This document shows positions 40,325 to 48,758 of a DNA stretch of 64,000 nucleotides, one piece after another. Within the stretch, counting starts at the first letter, position 1. Each line of letters begins with the position of its first letter. Under the pieces are notes generated by a model. The model was not told the origin of the DNA, ran no database searches, and was given only the letters and a program-made list of their open reading frames with translations. The position numbers and the translations under genes were made by a program. The stretch lies in contig NZ_VIWT01000001.1 in the NCBI RefSeq assembly GCF_007829815.1, forward strand, positions 1 to 64,000. The letters run 5' to 3'. Source of the DNA: Kitasatospora viridis. GTDB lineage: Bacteria; Actinomycetota; Actinomycetes; Streptomycetales; Streptomycetaceae.

Positions 40325-40980
40325 TAGATGTAGCCCTCACGCAGTGCGTAGGCGACGGCGTGCGCCCGGTTGCGCAGCCGCAGCCGGTTGGTGACGCCGT
40401 AGAGCACGTTCTTGACGGTGCGTTGGGAGTAGCCGATCCGGGCGCCGATCTCGGCGGTGTCCAGGCCCTCGGCGACCAGCCGGAGGATCTCGGTCTCCCG
40501 GGCGGTCAGTCCGCCGGGGTCGCCGGGGGCGCCCTCGCCACCGCCGCGCTGCAGCCGGCCGACCTGGCTGAGCAGGCGGCCGAGCAGGTCGGCGGGCAGG
40601 TCGCCCTGGCCGCGGGCGGCGGCCAGCACGGCGCGGCGCAGCCGCTCGGGGGTGGCCTCGTTGCGCCACAGGATCGCGTTGACCCCGCACTCGACGGCCT
40701 CCATCAGCTCGGGCTCGCGGATCCGCCCGACCACCAGCACCACCTTGGCGGCGCCGCCGCGCACCAGGCGGCGCAGTTGGGCCATCGACTCGCCGTCCAG
40801 CGATTCGACCAGCAGGATCCGGACCGTCGCTCCCCCGTCCGGTCCCCCGGCCTCCACCACGCTCACTTCGGGGTACTGCCGCAGTTGGCTGGTCGCCCCG
40901 ACCCGCGAGATCGGGTCGGGCGCCAGCACCTCCACGGTGACCCTGGCCGCCTCGGTCGGCGTCTCGGACAGTCGCAACAC
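40324..40980 (-). CDS. LuxR-type regulator with degenerate receiver, head of the cis16-cis15 operon
   Basis: 218 residues. The N-terminal ~125 residues have receiver-like fold (TVEVLAPDPISRVGATSQLR, KVVLVVGRIREPELMEAVEC), but the expected phosphoacceptor strand reads RILLVESLDGES with no Asp at the usual place and the switch Lys is missing, so phosphorylation is unlikely. The C-terminal LuxR HTH is GLTARETEILRLVAEGLDTA, then EIGARIGYSQRTVKNVLYGV. GTG at 40980 is chosen over an upstream ATG because GGGGGG lies 7 bases before it. No histidine kinase is nearby. It likely controls both CIS operons, perhaps by ligand or developmental signal. Confidence 0.88.
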   Translation of the reverse strand: MLRLSETPTEAARVTVEVLAPDPISRVGATSQLRQYPEVSVVEAGGPDGGATVRILLVESLDGESMAQLRRLVRGGAAKVVLVVGRIREPELMEAVECGVNAILWRNEATPERLRRAVLAAARGQGDLPADLLGRLLSQVGRLQRGGGEGAPGDPGGLTARETEILRLVAEGLDTAEIGARIGYSQRTVKNVLYGVTNRLRLRNRAHAVAYALREGYI

Positions 40981-41403
40981 AGGCGTGCCCCCCAATCGTT
41001 TGCCGCTTTTACAGACTCTCGTACCTTGACAACGGACCGTGAGGGCAGCCGGGTTCATGTCCGTCGGAACTGTTTTCCCGGCCCTCTCGGGAAGTTGATG
41101 GGCCCTCAGGGGCAGACTGCGGCGGAACGGTGAACTCCGCTACCGTCGAAACCCGTTGAGGCCCCGTCGGACGGCACCCGTCGACTCGGTGCAATTTCAC
41201 ATGGCGTCCGCCGGGGCAATCCGCTGCCCGGGGGGACACTGCCTAGGACGGTCGAACAGGGCAGAGTCGTTGCATAAGCCGGAGCTTCTTTACCCATAAC
41301 CTTGGTTTATGAGGTCATAGGCCGGGGCCCCCTACTGGCCCCCGTAGCGGCCCGTCTACGGTTGGTGCGTATGCTGTCCCAGGCGCCGGAGGAGTGCACC
41401 GCC
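40981..41403. other. Intergenic region between CIS regulator and fprA
   Basis: 423 bp, no convincing gene. It must hold the promoter of the minus-strand regulator operon and of fprA. An isolated TTGACA (41026-41031, plus strand) lacks a matching -10. TACGGT at 41357-41362 is a possible -10 for fprA. An imperfect inverted repeat CATAACC-TT-GGTTTATG lies at 41295-41311. Confidence 0.4.
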
Positions 41404-42768
41404 ATGGCCCGTCCCATCCGTGTCGCGATAGTCGGTGCCGGCCCCGCCGGCATCTACGCCGCCGACGCCCTGCTCAAGTCCGATGCCGCGCAGGACCCCG
41501 GCGTGTCGATCGACCTCTTCGAGCGGATGCCGGCCCCCTTCGGGCTGATCCGCTACGGCGTGGCGCCGGACCACCCGCGGATCAAGGGCATCGTGACCGC
41601 GCTCCACCAGGTGCTCGACAAGCCCGCCGTGCGGCTCTTCGGCAACGTGGACTACCCCACCGACCTCACTCTGGACGACCTGCACCGGTTCTACGACGCC
41701 GTGGTCTTCTCCACCGGCGCGACCGCCGACCGGGCCCTCGACATCCCCGGCATCGAGCTCGACGGCTCCTACGGCGCCGCCGACTTCGTCTCCTGGTACG
41801 ACGGGCACCCGGACGTGCCGCGCGAATGGCCGCTCACCGCCCGCAAGGTGGCCGTGCTGGGTGTGGGCAACGTCGCACTGGACGTGGCCCGGATCCTCGC
41901 CAAGACCGCCGAGGAGCTGCTGCCCACCGAGATCCCGCCGAACGTCCACGCCGGGCTGCAGCAGAACCAGGCCGTCGAGGTGCACGTCTTCGGCCGGCGC
42001 GGGCCCGCCCAGGCCAAGTTCAGCCCGATGGAGCTGCGCGAGCTGGACCACTCGCCGAACATCGAGGTCATCGTCGACCCCGAGGACATCGACTACGACG
42101 AGGGCTCGATCGCCGAGCGCCGCGCCGTCAAGCACGTCGACCTGGTGGCCGCGACCGTCGAGCGCTGGGCGATCCGCGACACCGGCGACCGCCCGCACAA
42201 GCTCTACCTGCACTTCTTCGAGTCGCCGACCGAGGTGCTGGGCGCCGACGGCGAGGTCGTCGGCCTGCGCACCGAGCGCACCGAGCTGGACGGCACCGGC
42301 AACGTCAAGGGCACCGGCAAGTTCACCGACTGGGACGTGCAGGCCGTCTACCGGGCCGTCGGCTACTACTCGGACGAGCTGCCCAAGCTGCCCTTCGACC
42401 CGGTCTCCGGCACCGTGCCCAACGCGGCCGGCCGGGTGCTCGCCGCCGACGGCAGCCACCAGGACGCCACCTACGTGACCGGCTGGATCAAGCGCGGCCC
42501 GGTCGGCCTGATCGGCCACACCAAGGGCGACGCCAACGAGACCGTCGCCTGCCTGCTCGACGACCACGGCGCCGGCCGGCTCGCCGGCGCCGCCGAGCCC
42601 GACCCGGCCGCAGTGGTCGCCCACCTGACGGCCCAACAGGTCCGGTTCACCACCTGGGACGGCTGGAAGCTGCTCGACGCCCACGAGCGGGCCCTCGGTA
42701 CGGCCGAGGACCGCGAGCGGGTCAAGGTGGTCGAGCGCGAGGACATGCTGCGGGCCAGCGGGGCCTGA
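41404..42768 (+). CDS. fprA: Ferredoxin/adrenodoxin-type NADPH reductase (FprA family)
   Basis: 454 residues. It moves electrons from NADPH via FAD to a ferredoxin, typically feeding cytochrome P450s. FAD motif RVAIVGAGPAGIYAADALL, APFGLIRYGVAPDHPRIKGI (adrenodoxin-reductase hallmark), NADP motif VAVLGVGNVALDVARILAKT and the C-terminal GWIKRGPVGLIGHTKGDANE are all present. Length matches mycobacterial FprA. ATG at 41404 is supported by GGAGGAG nine bases upstream; an upstream ATG would add 34 residues without family similarity. No ferredoxin or P450 lies beside it. Confidence 0.94.
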   Translation: MARPIRVAIVGAGPAGIYAADALLKSDAAQDPGVSIDLFERMPAPFGLIRYGVAPDHPRIKGIVTALHQVLDKPAVRLFGNVDYPTDLTLDDLHRFYDAVVFSTGATADRALDIPGIELDGSYGAADFVSWYDGHPDVPREWPLTARKVAVLGVGNVALDVARILAKTAEELLPTEIPPNVHAGLQQNQAVEVHVFGRRGPAQAKFSPMELRELDHSPNIEVIVDPEDIDYDEGSIAERRAVKHVDLVAATVERWAIRDTGDRPHKLYLHFFESPTEVLGADGEVVGLRTERTELDGTGNVKGTGKFTDWDVQAVYRAVGYYSDELPKLPFDPVSGTVPNAAGRVLAADGSHQDATYVTGWIKRGPVGLIGHTKGDANETVACLLDDHGAGRLAGAAEPDPAAVVAHLTAQQVRFTTWDGWKLLDAHERALGTAEDRERVKVVEREDMLRASGA

Positions 42769-42794
42769 CGGACCGTCCGCTGATGCTCCGTCAG
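42765..42794. repeat. Tandem pair of opposed-stop palindromes between convergent genes
   Basis: CTGACGGACCGTCCG (42765-42779) abuts CTGATGCTCCGTCAG (42780-42794). The first supplies the fprA TGA, the second the TGA of the convergent minus-strand gene. The second is identical to 8797-8811. Confidence 0.7.
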
Positions 42795-43471
42795 TGCCGG
42801 TGGTGGTTGTCCGGCTGGGCCGGGTCGCCCGGGTGTTCCAGGCCCGGGACCAGGGTGAGCCGGTCGGACCGGGCGCGGTCGAGCCAGCGGGCGAAGGCGA
42901 GGCGGCGGGCGCAGTCGAGGCGGTCGTCCGGGGGTGCGGCGGGTTGCGGGGTGAGCTCGGCGACCAGGGTGGCCGTCCAGCCGGCCGCCGTGACCGGGGT
43001 GCCGGGCGGCGCTGTGCGCAGCGCGTCGGCCAGTGCGCGCGGGAGGGTGGCCGGGTCGGCGTCGAAGCTGCCGTCGGGGGTGTCCAGCCGCCAGCGGACA
43101 CCCGCCTCGGGTGGCACCGGCTCCCGGGCGGGCACGGTAACCTCCGCCGTCACCGCCCGGTAGACCGCCCGGACGGCCGCGCTGCCCTCCAGCGCGGCCG
43201 CCGTGATCGAGCCGAGCTCGACGGCGGCCCGCTGGTCCAGCCGGACCGGGCCGCCCGCGCCCAGCGGCAAGCCACGGTCAGCCGCCTCGGCCGCGCAGAG
43301 CTCCTGGGTGAGCAGCACCTGGGCCACCCAGCGGGTCAGTTGACGGTCCTCCGGGCTGCCCGGCGCGGGCAGCGCGGTGGCGCGCGGTCCGGCCCGCAAC
43401 GCGGCCAACCGCGCGTCCAGTTCGGTGCGCGGCAGTGCCCGCCCGTCCAAGTAGCCGAGCAGGCCCGTCAC
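42791..43471 (-). CDS. Conserved protein coupled to GH38 alpha-mannosidase (DUF7158-like)
   Basis: 226 residues, cytosolic. The N terminus GLLGYLDGRALPRTELDARL and then TRWVAQVLLTQELCAAEAAD resemble a short helical chaperone-like start found in a family I tentatively equate with DUF7158; the remainder is beta-rich with PDGSFDADPATLPRALADAL and a C-terminal ARRLAFARWLDRARSDRLTL. No catalytic motif seen. GTG at 43471 overlaps the mannosidase TGA (GTGA), so it is translationally coupled to that enzyme, suggesting it helps the same pathway. Function unknown. Confidence 0.7.
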   Translation of the reverse strand: MTGLLGYLDGRALPRTELDARLAALRAGPRATALPAPGSPEDRQLTRWVAQVLLTQELCAAEAADRGLPLGAGGPVRLDQRAAVELGSITAAALEGSAAVRAVYRAVTAEVTVPAREPVPPEAGVRWRLDTPDGSFDADPATLPRALADALRTAPPGTPVTAAGWTATLVAELTPQPAAPPDDRLDCARRLAFARWLDRARSDRLTLVPGLEHPGDPAQPDNHHRH

Positions 43472-46400
43472 TTCGCCACCACCAGGGCCACCGTGGGCGC
43501 GTACTGGCAGCGCCCGAACCACATCACCTTCACCACCGCCCAGTAGGCCCCCGGCGCCATCGCCTCGGGCGCCGTGACCGGGAAGGCGACGGTGCGCCGC
43601 TCGCCCGCGGCCAGCGTGAACCCCCGGACCGGGTCGGCCAGCAGGTCCCAGCTACCCCAGGGGGAGACGGCCTGGAGCTCGCCGCGGATCTCGCTGCGGG
43701 TGCGGTTGGCCAGGGTGACCTCCAGCACGCCGAGCCCGCCCGGGATCACCCGGACCAGTTCCTCCACCACGCCGACGGCCAGGCCGGTGTCCCGGCCGCC
43801 CGCGTCCCCGCAGCCGCCGATCTGCGCGCCCTCCTCGGGCGCCGGGCCGGTGGCGGGTCGGAAGCCGGGCATCCCGCCGACCGCCACCGTGGCCACGTCC
43901 TCGACCAGTTGACCGTCCCACTCGGTGCGGGCGGCGACGAAGTAGAGGCCGGGCACGGCACCGGCCGGCGGCGTGACGGTGACCGGGAAGCGCAGGTGCC
44001 CGTCCGGCTCCAGCCGGTACGGCCGCCGGCGCAGGCTCACCTCCCAGCCCTCGGGCGCGACCAGGTCGAGCGTGCCCTCCACTGCCGCGTCCCGGAGTTG
44101 GGAGGAGAGCACCACGGAGAGCTCGCCCGCGCCGTCGCGCAGCAGTCCGGGGCTGATCCCGACCGAGACCGGCAGGTAGCCGAGCGGCGCCGGACCCCGG
44201 TTGTGCAGCCAGTAGCGGGCGAACAGCGGCTGGGCCGCCTCCCGTTCGGCGCCCAGCGCGGGCCCGGTCGGCGCGGCCGCCGCAGCCGGGACGGCCAGCA
44301 CCGTCGCCACCTGGGAACCCGTCAGTTCCAGCTCCCCGACCGGCTCGCCGGGCCGCTCCAGCAGGTCGCCCCAGCACCGGTCCCGCAGCTCCAGCGCCCC
44401 GCCGAGCACGGCGGTGCGGCCCAGCCCGGTGGACTCGGTCAGCCGCAGCGCCACCCCGGCCGCCGGCTCGGCCGCGCCGGCTTCGCCGAAGGCGATCGGG
44501 TTGCCGGCCGGCTTGAGGGTGCCCAGGCGCACCTCGCGGGCGGGCTCGACCCGCAGCCAGCAGTGCTCGGCGGGCAGCGGGCCGGGGTGGCCGTCGACCA
44601 CCCGGGTCAGCAGCGGATGGCTGAACTCCTGTCCCTGGGACGGCAGCTGGAGGGCCCGCCAGTCGCCCTCGCCGGAGACCAGCGCGTAGTCGAACTCATG
44701 GGTCCAGCGCTGCAACTGGAATGACGAACCGTCAGGAACGGTGCGCCGCGGCGGGTCGATCCAGACCCCGGACGGCCAGCCGGTGCAGGAGCGCAGCAGC
44801 GACAGGTGCAGCGCGCCGGTGGCGTCCACCGCGAAGCCGGGCAGGCCGTAGGTGAGCAGGGCCGCCGTGTGGTCGGTCAGCCGCTCGCCCGGCGGCAGCT
44901 CGCCGGGGCAGCGGGCGGCCACCACGGCGTCGGCCAGGTCGGCCGCCAGCTCCGCCGGGTCGGCAACCACCAGGGCGGGCAGCGCCCGCAGGTCGCGCAG
45001 GTCCGCGTTCGGCTGCCAGACCTCGGCGAGCGCCTTCTCGGCCGGCACCCAGACCCGGCCGTGCTCGGCCAGCACCCCGGCGTACTCGGCGCCGGCCCGC
45101 TCCAGCAGCTCCCGGGTGGCCGGGTTGTGCTCCGGGCCGCCGATCAGGATCCGGAAGTCCGGCAGGTTGGAGTCCACGTCCAGCCAGCCGTAGCGGGACC
45201 AGTCGGCGCTCGCCGTGGTCGCGGTGACCCCGACCCGGGCCAGCGCGACCACCAGCTCCCGGGCGCCGGCCGCCTGGTCCAGCTCCGGCACCACCACCTC
45301 GGCCACCCCCAGCGCCCGGTCGCCGAGCGGCGTGCCGTCCGGGGCGGTCAGCCGCACCCGGGCGGTGGCGCCGAGCCCGAACCAGGTGTTGGCAGGGTTG
45401 TCCAGGGTCCAGGGCGCCTCGGCCACGTCCACGTCGGGCAGCGCGAAGCCGCGCCCGATCACCGCCTCGGCCACCTCGCTGACCGGCAGCGTGCCGGGCA
45501 GGTCGAGCGGGAAGCGCAGCCGCAGCAGCCGGTCGGCCGAGCCGTGGTCCACCACCCGGGTGCGGCAGTCCACCCGGGCCTCGCCGCGCCACAGCGTGAC
45601 GGTCTGCCGGTAGACCAGCCCGTCCACCACCCCGGCGATCACCAGCCGCTCGCCGAGCGGCCCGGTCTGGCGGCGCACCTCGGCGGCCCGCTCCCGCGAG
45701 CCGGTGACCGGGCCGGCGGGCAGCAGGTGCCAGGGGCCCTCGCCGAAGTCGGGGTGCTGCGGGTACTCCTGGTAGAGCCTCAGCTCGTTGCCGACCTGGC
45801 CGTCGCGGATCAACTCCCGCCCGTCCAGCAGGTCCTGGACGGAGCTCAGGTGGCCGCCGCGGGCCGGGTCGGCGGTCACCCGGTAGCGCTCGTTGGCCGC
45901 CGTGTGCCCCTCGGCCGGCCGCCAGAGCGGCTCGGCCTCCCCGTCGACCAGCCGCCAGCTGCGCCAGCCCAGCGCCGGCACCCGGTCGGCCAGGAAGTGC
46001 AGCACCCCGGCGTCCACCGCGCAGGCCACCGGCGCACCGGCGTCGTCCAGCACCCGGACGTCGGCCAGGCCGACCGGCAGCTCCAGGCGCACCACGCCCG
46101 AGCGGTCGAAGGAGAGCGTGTTGGCGACCACCACGGCCCGCCCCTCGCCCCGGGTGTCGATCCGGCCGATCAGCGCGTCCAGCGCGGTGTCCCGCACCTC
46201 GGCGGCCAGGTCGTGCGCCTCCCGCCAGCCGCCGAGCAGGTCCAGGTAGACCTGGTCGGACTCGGAGCCGGTGATCGCGTCGTGGTGGGCGCCGTAGGCC
46301 AGGTGGCGCCAGACCTTGTCCAGCGCGGCCTGCGGGTAGCGGCCCAGGCCCTGCAGGGCGGCCAGGGTGGCCAGCTTCTCGGCGTCCAGGGCGGCCGCCT

Positions 46401-47655
46401 CGCCGGCCCGCTGGGCCTGCTTGGTGTCGATGTAGGAGACATCCTTGCCGGTGTAGACCGGGTTCATGTCGCGGGTCTGCGGGCTCGGCCGGCGCCCGGT
46501 CGCGGCGAGCTCGGCCCGCACCGCGGTGAGGAAGTCGCGCGGGGTGCCGCAGACGAACCTCGGCCAGACGTACTTGGCGGCCCAGGAGCGGTGGATCTCG
46601 GTGACCCACTTGTTCGGCGGGGTGTAGTCGGTGCCGACCGGCAGCAGCAGGTTCCTGGTCGCACCGACGGGCTTGAGCTTGCGGTAGAGCTGGTAGACGG
46701 CCTCCTCGGCACTGGCCAGGTCGGGCGAGGAGTCCATCCACCAGCCGGCCGAGTAGTGGTGCGGCATGTAGTGGGTGAGCACGCCCTCGCCGGAGGGGGC
46801 CAGCCACTCGAACTCGCTGGGGAACTGCATCACCGTGGCGTCGTCCTTGGCCGCCCGGAAGTTCTTCTGGATCGGGCCCCACTGGTGGAACGGGCCGCGG
46901 GCCCAGGCGCTGCCGGTCAGGCCCGCGCCGGCCAGGTAGCCGGGGAACTGCGGGTCGTGGCCGAAGACGTCCAGCTGCCAGGCGGTCTGCGGGTCGCCGC
47001 CGAGGATCGCGCGCTGGTAGCCGATGCCGAGCACCAGGTTGCGGATGGTGGTCTCGGCGCCGGTCAGGTTGGTGTTGGGCTCGTTGTAGCTGCCGCCCAC
47101 CAGTTCGACCCGGCCCTCGGCCAGCAGCCGGCGCAGGTCGGCGCGGCGCTCGGGGTGCTGGTCGAAGAAGGGCTTGAGGTAGTCGATCTCGGCCAGCACG
47201 AAGGCGTAGTCCGGGTCGCGCAGGGCGAGTTCGAGGTGCGCCTCGACCAGGGCGAAGCCGTTGCGCTCCCAGAGCGGGCGGGTGGTGGCGTCGCCGGACA
47301 GCAGCTCCCAGGGGGAGGTGTAGGCCGCCTGGGTGTTCCACCAGACCGGGTCGTAGTGGAAGTGCGGCACCAGGTACATGGTCCAGCCCGGCTCGGCGAC
47401 GGTGACCACGGCCTGCGCGCTCGCCTCCCCGGCGGTCACGGTGACCGCCAGCTCGGTGCCCGGAGCCGCGCCGGGCGGCAGCTCCAGCGGCACCTCCAGC
47501 AGGCCCGTGCCGGTCGCGCTGCCGCGCACCCCCGCCCCCTGCACGCTGACCGGCCCGGCGGGGCCGGCCACGGTGACCCGCAGTACCTGGCGCGGGGCCG
47601 TGGCGGTGCCGACGAACAGGTCGGTGCACTCGACGGCGGTGATGGCGACCGGCAC
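43468..47655 (-). CDS. GH38 alpha-mannosidase with C-terminal NEW3-like domain (large)
   Basis: 1,395 residues. Zinc ligands in HFHYDPVWW (His100, Asp102), nucleophile Asp229 in TAWQLDVFGHDPQFP, and AYGAHHDAITGSESDQ (zinc His/Asp of the helical bundle) mark GH38, nearer to lysosomal/Golgi type II enzymes than to the second mannosidase here. The N terminus has an extra beta domain (1-90) and the C terminus contains NEW3-like Ig domains (LVAPEGWEVSLRRRPYRLEP). It removes terminal alpha-mannose from high-mannose glycans. No signal peptide, so it should act on imported oligosaccharide. GTG start with GAGGAG six bases upstream. Downstream of the GH18 gene in the same operon. A palindrome-family variant lies in the coding sequence at 44721-44735. 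Confidence 0.9.
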   Translation of the reverse strand: MPVAITAVECTDLFVGTATAPRQVLRVTVAGPAGPVSVQGAGVRGSATGTGLLEVPLELPPGAAPGTELAVTVTAGEASAQAVVTVAEPGWTMYLVPHFHYDPVWWNTQAAYTSPWELLSGDATTRPLWERNGFALVEAHLELALRDPDYAFVLAEIDYLKPFFDQHPERRADLRRLLAEGRVELVGGSYNEPNTNLTGAETTIRNLVLGIGYQRAILGGDPQTAWQLDVFGHDPQFPGYLAGAGLTGSAWARGPFHQWGPIQKNFRAAKDDATVMQFPSEFEWLAPSGEGVLTHYMPHHYSAGWWMDSSPDLASAEEAVYQLYRKLKPVGATRNLLLPVGTDYTPPNKWVTEIHRSWAAKYVWPRFVCGTPRDFLTAVRAELAATGRRPSPQTRDMNPVYTGKDVSYIDTKQAQRAGEAAALDAEKLATLAALQGLGRYPQAALDKVWRHLAYGAHHDAITGSESDQVYLDLLGGWREAHDLAAEVRDTALDALIGRIDTRGEGRAVVVANTLSFDRSGVVRLELPVGLADVRVLDDAGAPVACAVDAGVLHFLADRVPALGWRSWRLVDGEAEPLWRPAEGHTAANERYRVTADPARGGHLSSVQDLLDGRELIRDGQVGNELRLYQEYPQHPDFGEGPWHLLPAGPVTGSRERAAEVRRQTGPLGERLVIAGVVDGLVYRQTVTLWRGEARVDCRTRVVDHGSADRLLRLRFPLDLPGTLPVSEVAEAVIGRGFALPDVDVAEAPWTLDNPANTWFGLGATARVRLTAPDGTPLGDRALGVAEVVVPELDQAAGARELVVALARVGVTATTASADWSRYGWLDVDSNLPDFRILIGGPEHNPATRELLERAGAEYAGVLAEHGRVWVPAEKALAEVWQPNADLRDLRALPALVVADPAELAADLADAVVAARCPGELPPGERLTDHTAALLTYGLPGFAVDATGALHLSLLRSCTGWPSGVWIDPPRRTVPDGSSFQLQRWTHEFDYALVSGEGDWRALQLPSQGQEFSHPLLTRVVDGHPGPLPAEHCWLRVEPAREVRLGTLKPAGNPIAFGEAGAAEPAAGVALRLTESTGLGRTAVLGGALELRDRCWGDLLERPGEPVGELELTGSQVATVLAVPAAAAAPTGPALGAEREAAQPLFARYWLHNRGPAPLGYLPVSVGISPGLLRDGAGELSVVLSSQLRDAAVEGTLDLVAPEGWEVSLRRRPYRLEPDGHLRFPVTVTPPAGAVPGLYFVAARTEWDGQLVEDVATVAVGGMPGFRPATGPAPEEGAQIGGCGDAGGRDTGLAVGVVEELVRVIPGGLGVLEVTLANRTRSEIRGELQAVSPWGSWDLLADPVRGFTLAAGERRTVAFPVTAPEAMAPGAYWAVVKVMWFGRCQYAPTVALVVAK

Positions 47656-47706
47656 TGGTCGCTCCTCTCTCTGCTGGTCCTCTGCTGGTCCGTCAGCTCA
47701 ACGTGC

Positions 47707-48639
47707 TCAGGCGCCCATGTCCTGCTTCACGGCGGCGTACCAGGAGGCTGGTCCGCTGCCGTTCACCGGGACGGCGTTGAAGTACTCCCACCCCGCTACC
47801 CCGGCAAACCCCGGGTACTCCGAGACCAGCCCGCCGATCGTCGAGCCGAGCGTGCCCGGGTCCTGGTAGCCGTCGCAGTTGGCCGGGTTCGTCACGGTGC
47901 CGGCCACCACCCGGGAGGGGTCGAAGCCGTTGGCCACCACCGCGTCGTAGGCGGAGGTGTCGCTCAGGTCGCCCCAGCCGCAGTAGAACTGGGCGTTGTA
48001 CCAGTTGATCTGGTTGCCCATGTCGGCCTCCAGCTGGGTGTAGTCGAACCCGCCGGAGAAGTTCGAGCCGCCGGAGAGGTCGCTGGCCACCGGTGCCAGG
48101 GTGATCACGAAGCCGCTGCCGAAGTCCTGGCGCAGCTGGTTGATCAGGTGTTCGGTGTCGGCGAGCGAGAAGCTCTCCTCGATGTCGAGGTCGATGCCGT
48201 CCAGGTGGTAGGTGCGCAGGGTGTCGCGCAACTGGCCGTAGTAGGTGGCGAAGTCGTTGTGCAGGTCGGCGTAGCTGCCCTGGGCGGCGCCGCCGAGCAT
48301 CGCCTCCACCCGGACTCCGGAGCGCTGCAGGGTGGCCAGCTCCTGCCACATCCGGCTGAACTTGGCGGCGGAGGGCGGGTCGTCGTTGAGGTGGATGGCG
48401 CCGCCGGCGTTCAGGTGGAAGGCGGCCAGCTCGATGTCGGTGGCGGTGCCGGCCAGCGGCAGCGGGGAGACGTACGTCCCGTTGTCGTACTGGGTCTGGT
48501 AGTAGGCGACCACGTGGCGGCTGCTGCCGTCGCGGTGGCCGTGGGGGGCGGGGGCGGCGTGTGCGGCCACGGGGGCGGCGAGCGCGAGGGCGCAGGCGGC
48601 CGACAAGGCGGTGGCGGCGCGGATGACGCGACCGGGCAT
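47707..48639 (-). CDS. Secreted GH18 endo-beta-N-acetylglucosaminidase-like enzyme
   Basis: 310 residues with a signal peptide (VIRAATALSAACALALAAPV, cleavage near AHA). The GH18 active site is complete: DGIDLDIE at 147-154 with the catalytic Glu154, and the substrate-assisted strand INWYNAQFYCGW. The compact single-domain form and FHLN/MLGG segments look like endo H/endo T-type ENGases, which cut between the two GlcNAc residues of N-glycans, rather than large chitinases. This fits the following alpha-mannosidase genes. A chitinase activity cannot be excluded. The LacI-type operator at 48696-48713 is 57 bp upstream of its ATG. Confidence 0.82.
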   Translation of the reverse strand: MPGRVIRAATALSAACALALAAPVAAHAAPAPHGHRDGSSRHVVAYYQTQYDNGTYVSPLPLAGTATDIELAAFHLNAGGAIHLNDDPPSAAKFSRMWQELATLQRSGVRVEAMLGGAAQGSYADLHNDFATYYGQLRDTLRTYHLDGIDLDIEESFSLADTEHLINQLRQDFGSGFVITLAPVASDLSGGSNFSGGFDYTQLEADMGNQINWYNAQFYCGWGDLSDTSAYDAVVANGFDPSRVVAGTVTNPANCDGYQDPGTLGSTIGGLVSEYPGFAGVAGWEYFNAVPVNGSGPASWYAAVKQDMGA

Positions 48640-48695
48640 GGTTGCTCCCTGGGCAGGGGTCGGCGAGGGTGGGAAGCGGCCACTTCGCCCCGGGA

Positions 48696-48713
48696 CGCTA
48701 AAGCGATTTAGCG
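48696..48713. promoter_or_regulatory. LacI-family operator upstream of the GH18 gene
   Basis: CGCTAAA-GCGA-TTTAGCG: perfect 7-bp arms with a central CG, the layout bound by LacI-family repressors. Same core as 49842-49855 (consensus CTAWANCGNTTTAG). It lies between the lacI stop and the GH18 start. Confidence 0.75.
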
Positions 48714-48758
48714 GGAGCGTCAATGCCCCGCGCGCCGGTTGGCACTCTTGACTTTCTG

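Noticed and set aside
22192..40980. Possible prophage
   Set aside because: Only tail-like genes are present; no terminase, portal, capsid, integrase, lysis cassette or att-like repeats, and the gene set and order match CIS loci.
41026..41031. TTGACA as a -35 for fprA
   Set aside because: No -10-like hexamer at 16-19 bp and it lies about 370 bp from the start codon.
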